Positions 1-8,442 of a stretch of 59,043 nucleotides of DNA are shown here, in pieces; within the stretch, counting starts at the first letter, position 1, and each line of letters starts with the position of its first letter. The stretch is from Kangiellaceae bacterium (GTDB lineage Bacteria > Pseudomonadota > Gammaproteobacteria > Enterobacterales > Kangiellaceae). Location of the stretch: contig JAHRVB010000049.1 of assembly GCA_019090895.1 (NCBI GenBank), positions 1 to 59,043 on the forward strand, read 5' to 3'. A program made the position numbers and the translations under genes. Under the pieces are notes generated by a model that worked only from the letters and a program-made list of their open reading frames with translations, searched no databases and was not told where the DNA came from.

Positions 1-146
1 CCAATATGGAAGACGATTTTCAAACGTACAATAGAATTTATGCTGAATATTTTGAAGATAATCAACCGTGTCGAACCACGATTGAAATCAACTGTTTACC
101 GACACCAATTGCAATCGAATTAAAATGTATTGCAACAATAGATTAG
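1..146 (+). CDS. RidA-family protein, C-terminal fragment (likely 2-aminomuconate deaminase)
   Basis: Only the last 47 codons are in the window, in the frame that ends with TAG at 144-146. The visible tail has the RidA/YjgF C-terminal pattern: an aromatic/acidic stretch (YAEYFED), then a Pro-x-Arg-Thr-Thr motif (PCRTTIEI) and a final strand ending IELKCIATID. The Arg in this motif binds the carboxylate of the substrate in RidA proteins. It lies 44 bases before haaO and next to ACMSD. RidA-fold enzymes act as 2-aminomuconate deaminases in the bacterial 3-hydroxyanthranilate route, so that role is inferred from context. A general enamine/imine deaminase is the alternative. The start lies outside the window. 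Confidence 0.75.
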   Translation, partial: NMEDDFQTYNRIYAEYFEDNQPCRTTIEINCLPTPIAIELKCIATID

Positions 147-190
147 TAAAGAATTAGTCTGCTTCTATTTGAGTTAGGGGGAATTTGCCG

Positions 191-721
191 ATGAGTGCTC
201 CAATGAATGTTCTCAACTTTCAGAAATGGATCGATGATAATCGAGACAAGTTAAAGCCACCCGTTTGTAACAAGGAAGTCTATCGCGACGGCGACATGAT
301 CATAATGGTTGTCGGTGGCCCTAATGGTCGCAAAGACTTCCACTACAACGAAGGGCCCGAATTTTTCTATCAACTCGAAGGAGAGTTACTGCTTCGCACC
401 CAACAAGATAACCAAGTGGTTGAATATAAGCTTAGCGCTGGTGATATTTTCTTATTGCCGCCTAAAGTCCCGCACTCGCCAGTTCGCTTTGAGAATTCTA
501 TAGGCTTAGTGATAGAACAAGTGAGAAGACCTGAAGAGACGGACGCTCTGATGTGGTTTTGCGAACGATGTAATCATAAGCTTTATGAAGAATTTTTCCC
601 GCTACGTGATATTGAAAATGATTTTGGCGCTGTTTTTAATCGTTTCTTATCCAACGAAAAACTACGTACCTGTGACAAATGTAATCATCTAATGCCGCAC
701 AATAAATACGAGTTTGATTAG
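191..721 (+). CDS. haaO: 3-hydroxyanthranilate 3,4-dioxygenase
   Basis: This cupin enzyme opens the ring of 3-hydroxyanthranilate to 2-amino-3-carboxymuconate semialdehyde in cytosolic tryptophan catabolism. From the ATG at 191 it is 176 aa, close to characterised bacterial enzymes. The expected iron ligands are present at His51, Glu57 and His95, and the substrate-contacting residues Arg47, Arg99 and Glu110 are in place. A C-terminal rubredoxin-like metal site is formed by Cys124/Cys127 and Cys161/Cys164. I chose the ATG at 191 over the TTG at 185 because the purine-rich ribosome site GGGGGA (around 177-182) has proper spacing only to 191. It lies within the kynurenine operon, 46 bases before the decarboxylase that uses its product. 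Confidence 0.95.
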   Translation: MSAPMNVLNFQKWIDDNRDKLKPPVCNKEVYRDGDMIIMVVGGPNGRKDFHYNEGPEFFYQLEGELLLRTQQDNQVVEYKLSAGDIFLLPPKVPHSPVRFENSIGLVIEQVRRPEETDALMWFCERCNHKLYEEFFPLRDIENDFGAVFNRFLSNEKLRTCDKCNHLMPHNKYEFD

Positions 722-767
722 TTTAGAACTTTAAATTGGTGAAGACAAAAGACTCCAGGGAAATAAA

Positions 768-1790
768 ATGTTAACTATTGATATTCATACGCATATATTG
801 CCGAAGAACTGGCCTAATCTAAAAGAGAAATATGGCTATGGCGGCTGGATCCATTTGGAACACCATAAGTGTGACTGCGCCCGAATGATGAAAGAAGATC
901 ATTTCTTTCGAGAAATAGAATCCAACTGTTGGGATGCCAAAGTGCGTATGAAGGAATGCGACCAGCATAATGTGGACGTACAAGTCCTTTCAACGATACC
1001 GGTCATGTTTAGCTATTGGGCGAAGGCTAAGGATGCACTTGATATATCAAAATACTTAAATGATCACATTGCAGGCATTTGTGACAATCACCCGACACGC
1101 TTTGCAGGACTGGGAACGATACCACTGCAATCGCCTGATCTTGCGATTAAGGAACTTGAACGATGCGTCAACGATCTGGGTCTTTCGGGCGTACAGATCG
1201 GCTCTCATGTTAACGACTGGAATCTGAATGCACCTGAGCTGTTTGCGGTATTTGAAGCGGCTCAAGACTTAAACGCATCTATATTTGTTCATCCATGGGA
1301 CATGATGGGTACCGCTCAAATGAAAGACTACTGGCTCCCATGGTTAGTAGGAATGCCTGCGGAAACGTCACTAGCGATCTGTTCTATGATTTTCGGCGGT
1401 GTATTTGAACGATTACCAGCGCTGAAAGTCGCTTTCGCTCATGGCGGTGGTTCGTTTCCGTCAACCGTTGGCAGAATCGAGCACGGTTTTAATTGCCGCC
1501 CTGACTTGGTAGCCGTTGATAACGACGTTAATCCAAGAGAATATCTCGACCGTATTTATTTAGATACGCTTGTACACGACAAACAAATGCTGAACTTTCT
1601 AATTGATTTAATGGGCGCAGACAGACTCGCTTTAGGTACTGATTATCCGTTTCCGCTCGGTGAGTTAGAACCGGGGAAACTCATTCATCAATCTATCGAT
1701 AACCAAATAGTAAAAGAACGCCTTCTACATGGTACAGCGCTAGATTGGTTAGGCTTAGACAAGAGCCGATTTATAGAAAAAACACTCTAA
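768..1790 (+). CDS. 2-amino-3-carboxymuconate-6-semialdehyde decarboxylase (ACMSD)
   Basis: This amidohydrolase-superfamily zinc enzyme decarboxylates the HaaO product to 2-aminomuconate semialdehyde, sending tryptophan carbon toward catabolism instead of quinolinate and NAD. At 340 aa it has normal family length. The N-terminal metal motif IDIHTH gives His7 and His9. Further metal or catalytic residues fit FVHPWD (about 174), AHGGGSFP (about 225) and GTDYPFPLG (about 290). A GGG-like ribosome site lies ahead of the ATG. It is third of the visible operon genes and directly follows haaO. ACMSD between haaO and a RidA protein supports the 2-aminomuconate branch. In other bacteria the gene is called nbaD or amnD. 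Confidence 0.93.
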   Translation: MLTIDIHTHILPKNWPNLKEKYGYGGWIHLEHHKCDCARMMKEDHFFREIESNCWDAKVRMKECDQHNVDVQVLSTIPVMFSYWAKAKDALDISKYLNDHIAGICDNHPTRFAGLGTIPLQSPDLAIKELERCVNDLGLSGVQIGSHVNDWNLNAPELFAVFEAAQDLNASIFVHPWDMMGTAQMKDYWLPWLVGMPAETSLAICSMIFGGVFERLPALKVAFAHGGGSFPSTVGRIEHGFNCRPDLVAVDNDVNPREYLDRIYLDTLVHDKQMLNFLIDLMGADRLALGTDYPFPLGELEPGKLIHQSIDNQIVKERLLHGTALDWLGLDKSRFIEKTL

Positions 1791-1824
1791 GGAATACTCT
1801 TAAAAAGGTTTTTTAAAATTTATT

Positions 1825-2667
1825 ATGAATATTCAATTCGAAATTAATCAGCAAAGTTACCAATCTGATCTGTCAAAGGGTCATAGTATCGCTATCACCC
1901 TACTGCCTAACGGCAACCAGCCCAATCATTTTGGCGCGCCAGAATGCAATAGTGAACCGTTAATTGCCGGTGACTTTATTGGCGATACCAAACAAGGTGG
2001 TAGCTGTAATGTTAATCGACTTTCGATAATTCCACACTGTAACGGAACCCACACCGAATCGGTATCTCATGTTATTGATCAATTAATACCAGTCCACAAA
2101 GTCATCGAAAAGAATATATTTCCCTGCGTTTTAATTTCAATTAAGCCTATTTGCGGCGGCGAAAATACTGATTTATATCAACCTAACATCGATCCTGAAA
2201 ATAAAGTCATCCAAAAGGCACAATTAAAATCTTTCCTCGATAATTTTTCAAATCAACAGCTAGAAGGGCTAGTGATACGCACACTACCTAATTTGACTGA
2301 AAAAAAAGTTCTAAGCTACGATCAAAAGAATTACCCCGCATTTTTGACAAATTGCGCGATGAACTATTTGCACCAGCGAGGAGTTAAACACTTATTGGTC
2401 GATTTTCCCTCCGTTGATAAAATGTATGACGAAGGCATGCTCAGCAATCATAGAATATTTTGGCAGCTTGCACCGGGTCAAAAATCGCTCGAAGAATCCG
2501 AGTCGGATGAGTACATGTCTTTGCCAAAAAAGACCATTACAGAAATGGTCTATATCGATGAAAAAATTCAAGATGGTTTTTACCTTTGCAATCTACAAGT
2601 ACCAGAAATAGAAACTGATGCGGTGCCATCGCAGCCAACACTTTACCCTGTATCTAAAAATAACTAA
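1825..2667 (+). CDS. cyclase-family metal-dependent hydrolase, probable kynurenine formamidase
   Basis: The protein (280 aa) belongs to the cyclase family (Cyclase Pfam fold), recognised by the metal-binding segment HCNGTHTESVSHV near residue 75. This matches the family pattern His-x-Gly-Thr-His-x-(Asp/Glu)-x-x-x-His. KynB, the bacterial kynurenine formamidase, is in the same family but is shorter, about 210 aa. Here extra sequence lies before and after the motif. The gene sits between ACMSD and kynU and its stop abuts the kynU start. No other formamidase candidate is visible, so hydrolysis of N-formylkynurenine to kynurenine is the best inference. The divergence from KynB means substrate specificity is not established. 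Confidence 0.72.
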   Translation: MNIQFEINQQSYQSDLSKGHSIAITLLPNGNQPNHFGAPECNSEPLIAGDFIGDTKQGGSCNVNRLSIIPHCNGTHTESVSHVIDQLIPVHKVIEKNIFPCVLISIKPICGGENTDLYQPNIDPENKVIQKAQLKSFLDNFSNQQLEGLVIRTLPNLTEKKVLSYDQKNYPAFLTNCAMNYLHQRGVKHLLVDFPSVDKMYDEGMLSNHRIFWQLAPGQKSLEESESDEYMSLPKKTITEMVYIDEKIQDGFYLCNLQVPEIETDAVPSQPTLYPVSKNN

Positions 2668-3981
2668 ATGAGTAACCTTTTTATGCCTTTCCAAGATAGT
2701 TTTGAATTCGCGAAAAAAATTGATAGTGAAGATCCAATTGCTCATATCCGAAATGAATTTTCTATTCCAAAGGACCACAACGGGAACGAAGAGATTTATC
2801 TTTGTGGTAATTCCCTTGGGCTTCAACCAAAACTGGCTGCTAAGTATGTGAAGCATGAGCTTAACCAATGGGCCGAACTTGGTGTAAAGGGTCATTTTAG
2901 CGGTGACTTTCCTTGGATGCCCTATCATGAATTTTTAGCTGATGGATTCGCTAATATTGTTGGCGCTAAGAAATCAGAAGTAGTATCGATGAATACTCTA
3001 ACCGCAAACTTGCATTTTATGATGGTGAGTTTTTATCAACCGACCGAAACAAGGCATAAAATTCTAATCGAAGAACATGCATTTCCTTCAGACCATTATG
3101 CCGTTGAGTCTCAAATCCGTTTTCATGGATTAGACCCTAAAGAATCAATGTTATTTATTAGTCCACGCGAGGATGAAGATGATATACGAGATGAAGATAT
3201 TATTAGTCTAATCAAGCAACAGGGTGACTCTATTGCATTAGTTATGCTTCCAGGTGTTCAATATTACACGGGACAGGTATTTGACATGCAATCAATCACT
3301 GAGGCGGCTCACGATAAAGGATGTAATGTTGGTTTCGATTTGGCTCATGCAGCAGGCAATATCCCAATGCAACTGCACGATTGGAATGTTGATTTTGCCT
3401 GCTGGTGCACTTACAAATATTTAAACTCTGGCCCAGGATCGGTCGCCGGTTGTTTTGTACATTCTAATCATCATCGTAGTGAAGACTTACCTAGATTTGC
3501 AGGGTGGTGGGGCCATGACAAGATGTCTAGGTTTAAAATGGAAAATAACTTTAAGCCAATGAAATCTGCCGAAGCATGGCAACTATCTAATCCACCAGTA
3601 CTTTCTCTCGCAGCAATCAGAGGTTCCCTTGATACGATTAAAAATGCGGGAGGCATTGAGGTACTAAGAGAGAAAGCAATTAAACTCTCGGGTTACATGA
3701 GGTATCTGTTGGACAAAAAATTGTCGGATGATGTGGCTATAATAACACCAACAGAAACGAACCGAAGTGGCAGTCAACTCTCTCTGGCTATAAAACTTAA
3801 AGCTGGAGATTCATCCGATAGAGGTAAACTTGTTTTTGATGAAATAGAGAAACAAGGAGTGATTGGGGATTGGCGACACCCCAATGTCATTCGTGTCGCA
3901 CCGGTGCCTATGTACAATAGTTTCACCGATGTCTTTCGCTTTGTTGAAATATTACGTCATGCAATAGAAGAGAGTCGATAA
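2668..3981 (+). CDS. kynU: kynureninase
   Basis: This PLP enzyme cleaves 3-hydroxykynurenine or kynurenine to (3-hydroxy)anthranilate and alanine. The 437-aa protein has the family N-terminal signature IYLCGNSLGLQP, followed by WAELGVKGHFSGDFPW. The fold-type I centre shows the Asp of GFDLAHAAGN, which contacts the PLP pyridine N, and the Schiff-base Lys in WCTYKYLNSGPGSVAGCF (about residue 248). The C-terminal WRHPNVIRVAPVPMYNSFTDV is typical. The ATG at 2668 directly follows the stop of the cyclase-family gene, indicating translational coupling. An internal ATG at 2683 is a possible alternative start. Confidence 0.96.
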   Translation: MSNLFMPFQDSFEFAKKIDSEDPIAHIRNEFSIPKDHNGNEEIYLCGNSLGLQPKLAAKYVKHELNQWAELGVKGHFSGDFPWMPYHEFLADGFANIVGAKKSEVVSMNTLTANLHFMMVSFYQPTETRHKILIEEHAFPSDHYAVESQIRFHGLDPKESMLFISPREDEDDIRDEDIISLIKQQGDSIALVMLPGVQYYTGQVFDMQSITEAAHDKGCNVGFDLAHAAGNIPMQLHDWNVDFACWCTYKYLNSGPGSVAGCFVHSNHHRSEDLPRFAGWWGHDKMSRFKMENNFKPMKSAEAWQLSNPPVLSLAAIRGSLDTIKNAGGIEVLREKAIKLSGYMRYLLDKKLSDDVAIITPTETNRSGSQLSLAIKLKAGDSSDRGKLVFDEIEKQGVIGDWRHPNVIRVAPVPMYNSFTDVFRFVEILRHAIEESR

Positions 3982-3983
3982 TA

Positions 3984-5378
3984 ATGAACAAACGTAATAA
4001 TACTCAAACGATCACCCTAATCGGTGCAGGATTGGTCGGCTCTTTACTGGCTGTTTTACTGGCGAAGCGTGGTTATCGAGTCGAGATATTTGAACGACGC
4101 GCAGACATGCGTCGAAAAGATATTAGTGCAGGCCGCTCAATAAACTTAGCCTTGGCCAATCGTGGCATCGTGCCTTTGCAACGAGCGGGGCTAATGGAAA
4201 AAGTATCTCCAATCCTTACCGAAATGAAAGGAAGAATGGTTCATGACTTACAAGCCGAGCAAAATTTTCAGAGCTATGGCCAAAAAGAAGAAGAAGTCAT
4301 TTACTCAGTATCAAGAAGCGAACTTAATAAAATTTGTTTGGATGCGGCAGAGCAAACCGGGCTGGTAAATATTCATTTTGACAACAAGTGCGAACAAGTC
4401 GACTTTAAAGCTAAAACCCTGATGGTTAAAAATGAGCATAATGGCCAAATTTCGACACAAGCTTTCGAACGCATTATTGGAACAGACGGTAGCGCAAGTG
4501 CAGTACGTGATGCAATCCATAATTTAACGTCAAAACAACTTGAAGTATTACCTCTTGGTCATAGTTATAAAGAACTTCGAATTCCGGCGGGACCGAAAGG
4601 CGAGTTTCAGCTCGATAAACACTCGCTTCATATATGGCCGCGCGGAGGTTATATGTTAATCGCGCTGCCCAATGAAGATGCTTCTTTTACGGTAACTCTT
4701 TTTATGCCAAGCAAAGGTAAGTGCAGTTTTGAAAGCCTAGATTCGAAAGAAAAGTTACTCTCTTTTTTCAACCAGCAATTTTCAGACACTCTGCCTTTAC
4801 TACCAGAACTGGTTGAAGATTTCTTTGCTAACCCAACAGGCCAACTCGCGACCGTTAAGTGTTCCCCATGGCATTATAAGGACCTAGCACTATTGATGGG
4901 AGACGCAGCTCATGCGATCGTACCGTTTCATGGCCAAGGTATGAATTGCGGATTTGAAGATGCGCTTGCTCTCGTCGAAACGATAGATGCTAACGAGACT
5001 GATGACATTGACTCTACTTGGCAGGCAATCTTTTCAACGGTCGATTCGTCACGAAAATCTAATGGGGACGCAATTGCTGATATGGCAATCGAAAACTACA
5101 TTACGATGCGAGATTCCGTTCGCGACGAAAAGTACTTACTCAAATCTGCTCTAGCATTTGAACTTGAAAGACGGTTTCCAAGTCGCTTCTGTCCGCGCTA
5201 TTCGATGGTCATGTTTCACCGCCTTCCATACGCAGACGCTAAATCACGGGGAATCATTCAAGAAGAAATCTTGACTAAGTTAACCGCACAAATCCGAAGC
5301 ATTGAACAAGTCGATTATTTGCTGGCTGAAGACTTAGTTATCAATAAACTGTTGGAAGTAAACCTAAATCCAGAGTAG
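3984..5378 (+). CDS. kmo: kynurenine 3-monooxygenase
   Basis: This FAD-dependent aromatic hydroxylase converts kynurenine to 3-hydroxykynurenine with NADPH and O2. The protein has 464 aa. The N-terminal Rossmann motif is GAGLVGSLLAVLLAKRGY, followed by the acidic strand end FERR. The second FAD motif MGDAAHAIVPFHGQGMNCGFED lies near residue 310. The INLALANRG segment and the conserved basic/aromatic residues around MLIALPN are family-typical. It is two bases downstream of kynU and is the last gene of the operon. A convergent gene begins 24 bases beyond its stop. No clear intrinsic terminator was seen in that short gap. Confidence 0.95.
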   Translation: MNKRNNTQTITLIGAGLVGSLLAVLLAKRGYRVEIFERRADMRRKDISAGRSINLALANRGIVPLQRAGLMEKVSPILTEMKGRMVHDLQAEQNFQSYGQKEEEVIYSVSRSELNKICLDAAEQTGLVNIHFDNKCEQVDFKAKTLMVKNEHNGQISTQAFERIIGTDGSASAVRDAIHNLTSKQLEVLPLGHSYKELRIPAGPKGEFQLDKHSLHIWPRGGYMLIALPNEDASFTVTLFMPSKGKCSFESLDSKEKLLSFFNQQFSDTLPLLPELVEDFFANPTGQLATVKCSPWHYKDLALLMGDAAHAIVPFHGQGMNCGFEDALALVETIDANETDDIDSTWQAIFSTVDSSRKSNGDAIADMAIENYITMRDSVRDEKYLLKSALAFELERRFPSRFCPRYSMVMFHRLPYADAKSRGIIQEEILTKLTAQIRSIEQVDYLLAEDLVINKLLEVNLNPE

Positions 5379-5402
5379 TGGTATTGATCGCTAGATAATA
5401 TT

Positions 5403-5711
5403 TTAGCCAGTAGGTTTGTGGTAACTCGCGATTAATGTGGTGTGACCGACAGAAGCAACGAAGTATTTTTCTTTGACTTCTAAGTATTTTGGATCTGAGA
5501 AAAAACTGTTCATTTTCTCTTCGCTTTCAAAATAAATAGTAAACACCCGGTTGATTGGTTCAGGCGTGTCAGAGTGTAATACATCTGATACTTTGAAATC
5601 GTAACTAAATCCGCCACCATAGGTGACTAAAATAGGTTTCATAGCAACACGGTATTTTTGATATTCCACTTCATTCACTATTTCAAGCCCCACAAGCACT
5701 TCATGATTCAT
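5403..5711 (-). CDS. DUF1330-family protein
   Basis: A small protein of 102 aa from the ATG at 5711, which has a GAGG ribosome site 11 bases upstream. A TTG nine bases further upstream lacks spacing for that site. The ferredoxin-like DUF1330 pattern is visible: a first strand (VLVGLEIVNEVEYQKY), a central GGGFSYDFKVSDVL, an RVFTIYFESEEKMNSFFSD segment and a final strand. The family resembles dimeric alpha/beta-barrel proteins of unknown activity. It is convergent with kmo, separated by 24 bases, and need not be functionally linked to it. No catalytic role is assigned. Confidence 0.8.
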   Translation of the reverse strand: MNHEVLVGLEIVNEVEYQKYRVAMKPILVTYGGGFSYDFKVSDVLHSDTPEPINRVFTIYFESEEKMNSFFSDPKYLEVKEKYFVASVGHTTLIASYHKPTG

Positions 5712-5887
5712 TTTCAGCAAAACCTCGGTAATTTGACTTTCTATTTGGTTGAATCATCGACTATAGTTAGAAATAGCCTGTACAACAAGAATTTCGATAA
5801 GGTTTAATCTCTTCTTGGTAAAACAATGACCGAATGATTCTTGTTCTTAAACGTATAATCGAATAAAAAATCGGAGAGTAGTCATTG

Positions 5888-6922
5888 ATGAGTTCGTTTA
5901 ATTGCACAGCTTGTAATGTTCCTAATGCCAGTAATGCTCGCTTTTGTACTAACTGCGGCGCTAGTCTAGCGATAGAGAAAACTTCACCCTATCAATCACC
6001 CGAGTCATCGTCTAATCGAGCATTAGTTTCGGAATTTGCATTTGCAGGATTTTGGAAACGGTTTATCGCTTATGTCATTGACGGGATATTATTCACTTTA
6101 TTATTTGTGTTATTCATTTACTTTTTGGGCGGCTCGGCATTTAGTACCAACCCAAACGAAGTTGAAGATATTTATGCTGCAATTGGTGTGTACGTTTTAT
6201 ACTATCCTAGCTGGTGGTTATATTTCGCGGTGATGGAAAGTTCTAACTTTCAGGGCACCTTAGGAAAGAAAATAATGGGCATTAAGGTTACCAACCGGTT
6301 TGGTCAACCAATCGGTTTCGGCCAAGCGACCGCACGGCATTTTTCCGCATTGCTCACCCAACTAACATTTACTATCGGTTATTTAATGACGGCTTTTACC
6401 GCTCGCAAACAAGCGCTGCATGACATGGTTGCTGGCACGCTAGTGGTCAATCAACGATACGATGCTACCCAAATTAAAGTAGCCAGCGAGAGCCCTGGCT
6501 CAGGAATGTCCATTGGATCTATTATCACCATTATTTTTCTAGTTTTGTTAATTCCGGTGGGTGGTATTATAGCGGCTGTGGCGATTCCAGCTTATCAAGA
6601 TTACACGGTGCGGGCCCACATTCAACAAGCAATTACTGACACTCGTTCAATACAAACAACTATCGAAAACTACGCTACCGATACCGGCTACTGGCCTAAC
6701 ACCTTAGAAAAGGCAGGTATTTCTCAAACTGAATTTGATAATGAGAATTATCATCTACTATTATCGACTGACGGAGTTTATCAAATCATTTTTAAACAAC
6801 CCGACACTCTGTCTCAAAGTAGAATATCATTTCGACCAGAATTAAACAGTCAGGGTAGCTACAATTGGATCTGTGAATCTATTGACATTAATGTGGCTCA
6901 ACTGCCATCAAGGTGCCGCTAA
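5888..6922 (+). CDS. zinc-ribbon / RDD membrane protein with pilin-like C-terminal domain
   Basis: The protein (344 aa from the ATG at 5888) has three parts. Residues about 4-25 form a zinc ribbon with two CxxC pairs (CTAC and CTNC). Residues about 50-190 are an RDD membrane domain (AGFWKRFIAYVIDGILFT, then GTLGKKIMGIKVTN and the basic ARKQALHDMVAGTLVV) with several membrane spans. From about 205 a hydrophobic helix runs into VAIPAYQDYTVRAHIQQAI, which matches the mature N-terminal helix of type IV pilins, followed by a pilin-like TIENYATDTGYWPNTL segment. The prepilin peptidase site (G-F-x-x-x-E) is absent: the helix starts GMSIGSIITII. It is therefore likely an anchored fusion, not a processed pilin. 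Function unknown. Confidence 0.75.
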   Translation: MSSFNCTACNVPNASNARFCTNCGASLAIEKTSPYQSPESSSNRALVSEFAFAGFWKRFIAYVIDGILFTLLFVLFIYFLGGSAFSTNPNEVEDIYAAIGVYVLYYPSWWLYFAVMESSNFQGTLGKKIMGIKVTNRFGQPIGFGQATARHFSALLTQLTFTIGYLMTAFTARKQALHDMVAGTLVVNQRYDATQIKVASESPGSGMSIGSIITIIFLVLLIPVGGIIAAVAIPAYQDYTVRAHIQQAITDTRSIQTTIENYATDTGYWPNTLEKAGISQTEFDNENYHLLLSTDGVYQIIFKQPDTLSQSRISFRPELNSQGSYNWICESIDINVAQLPSRCR

Positions 6923-6943
6923 TCACAGAGTTTCACTACTGGC

Positions 6944-7330
6944 TCATCGTATGGTTGATCGCTTATGAATCCATTTATTAGTAATTGATTGAAAGGCATC
7001 CATGCTAATCGGTTTTGACAATACATCATCCATGCCAGCGTCGGTGCATTGTTTATTAATGCCGTTGACCAAATTGGCCGTGAGCGCAATGATGGGGGTA
7101 TGCTGGTTGGGACCGGGGGTATTTCGAATGCTTGTCGTTGCAGCGAATCCATCAACGACCGGCATTTGGCAATCCATATAAATTAGCGGAAACTTTTTTT
7201 GTTGCGCCAACTTGATGGCTTCGGCTCCATTCGCCGCAATTTCGGTGTCGAATCCAAACCGCTTCAGAAATAAAGTTGCAACGAGTTGGTTGGCGTAGTC
7301 ATCTTCTACAATCAGGATAGTATCAGTCAA
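6944..7330 (-). CDS. single-domain response regulator (CheY-like receiver)
   Basis: The protein is 128 aa and consists of one receiver domain. The acidic pair is in ILIVEDDYAN, the phosphoacceptor Asp is in YMDCQMPVVDGF (about residue 53), the switch Thr in ALTAN and the conserved Lys in LSKPI. The sequence style (CQMPVVDGFAATTSIR) resembles receivers taken from hybrid kinases or phosphorelays. No output domain follows. No histidine kinase or chemotaxis gene is adjacent, so partners are unknown. It converges with the RDD-pilin gene, leaving 21 bases, and lies downstream of the ubiA terminator on the same strand. Confidence 0.9.
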   Translation of the reverse strand: MTDTILIVEDDYANQLVATLFLKRFGFDTEIAANGAEAIKLAQQKKFPLIYMDCQMPVVDGFAATTSIRNTPGPNQHTPIIALTANLVNGINKQCTDAGMDDVLSKPISMDAFQSITNKWIHKRSTIR

Positions 7331-7414
7331 AACTCCCCCTTTGAATATTAACGACGACTGTTTTTAACTACGACAGTCTTTAAACAGGCTATTAGATATA
7401 ATTGTCTTTTTAAC

Positions 7415-7435
7415 AAAAAAAGCCTAGAAAGGCTT
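7415..7435 (-). terminator. intrinsic terminator after ubiA
   Basis: On the minus strand AAGCC-TTTCTA-GGCTT is followed directly by a run of T (the A run at 7415-7421 on the plus strand). It lies 12 bases past the ubiA stop, so it should end the ubiC-ubiA transcript and separate it from the receiver gene downstream. Confidence 0.75.
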
Positions 7436-7446
7436 ACGCTTTTTAA

Positions 7447-8442
7447 CTAATTAGTACTTAGCTTAGAAGCTACTACGCCTAAAAATACCACTAATCCAAT
7501 CCAGTTATTGTTCAGAAAAGCTTTAAAGCACTTTTCTGGTTCTCTATTTCGACAGCTATATATTTGTATCGCTATAAGACCGGACGCAATAAGCATGCTG
7601 CAATAGAACCAATAATTCAAATTGAATTTTGCGCCCACCAGTAACATTCCAAATACAAACATGGCTTGAATAATTGCGGTTATTTGCAAATCGGCTTCAC
7701 CAAAAAATATTGCGGTCGACTTTACACCGATTTTAAGATCATCCTTTTTGTCGACCATTCCATAGAGGGTGTCATAAGCTAAAACCCATAATAAATTTGA
7801 TATGTAGAGTAGCCACGCGGTCATTGGGATTTCATCTAATACAGCAGCAAACGCCATAGGAATAGCCATAGAAAAGGCCATTCCTAGTACCACTTGCGGG
7901 AAATAAGTTACTCGCTTCATAAAAGGATACACAGTCGCTATTGCCAAGGCTACAAAGGACAATATGACACTAAGTTGGTTGAGCGCGACTACTAAGCTAA
8001 AAGCAATAAGAGCCAAGATGATAAACAGCACCAGCGCCTCTCTCTCTGACACCAGCCCTCGAGCCATAGGTCTGTGCTTAGTTCGACTTACATTGCCATC
8101 AATATGTCGATCGGCATAATCGTTAATCACACACCCAGCTGAACGCATAAGAAAAACGCCCAGCGAGAATATTACTATATGAATAACTTGAGGGAATTGA
8201 GGTGAAGCCAGCCATAGCGCCCATAACGTGGGCCACAGTAATAAAAGACTACCAATAGGCTTATCGACCCTCATTAGCAATCCATATTGCTTGAGCTTTT
8301 CGCTCGGCAAAGTGCCAAGAAATTTCTTTAAACGACCAGTCGATGGGCTGAATTTCTGAATGACTAGCCGAACGGTATATTTAATGACGTCAAGCGCACT
8401 CACTTTCTTGCTGTGGTCTGACTGGTGATCAGGCATATTCAT
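7447..8442 (-). CDS. ubiA: 4-hydroxybenzoate polyprenyltransferase
   Basis: This integral membrane prenyltransferase attaches the polyprenyl tail to 4-hydroxybenzoate in ubiquinone synthesis. The two Asp-rich motifs are visible: NDYADRHID in RSAGCVINDYADRHIDGNV, and DTLYGMVDKKDD. The core begins at MRVDKPIGSLLLLWPTLWALW, where well-known UbiA proteins nearly start. This protein (331 aa) carries roughly 55 extra basic N-terminal residues, so the true start may be internal, or the extension is real. The annotated start overlaps the end of ubiC by 14 bases, consistent with coupling. Eight or nine hydrophobic spans follow. The operon order is ubiC-ubiA. Confidence 0.95.
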   Translation of the reverse strand: MNMPDHQSDHSKKVSALDVIKYTVRLVIQKFSPSTGRLKKFLGTLPSEKLKQYGLLMRVDKPIGSLLLLWPTLWALWLASPQFPQVIHIVIFSLGVFLMRSAGCVINDYADRHIDGNVSRTKHRPMARGLVSEREALVLFIILALIAFSLVVALNQLSVILSFVALAIATVYPFMKRVTYFPQVVLGMAFSMAIPMAFAAVLDEIPMTAWLLYISNLLWVLAYDTLYGMVDKKDDLKIGVKSTAIFFGEADLQITAIIQAMFVFGMLLVGAKFNLNYWFYCSMLIASGLIAIQIYSCRNREPEKCFKAFLNNNWIGLVVFLGVVASKLSTN

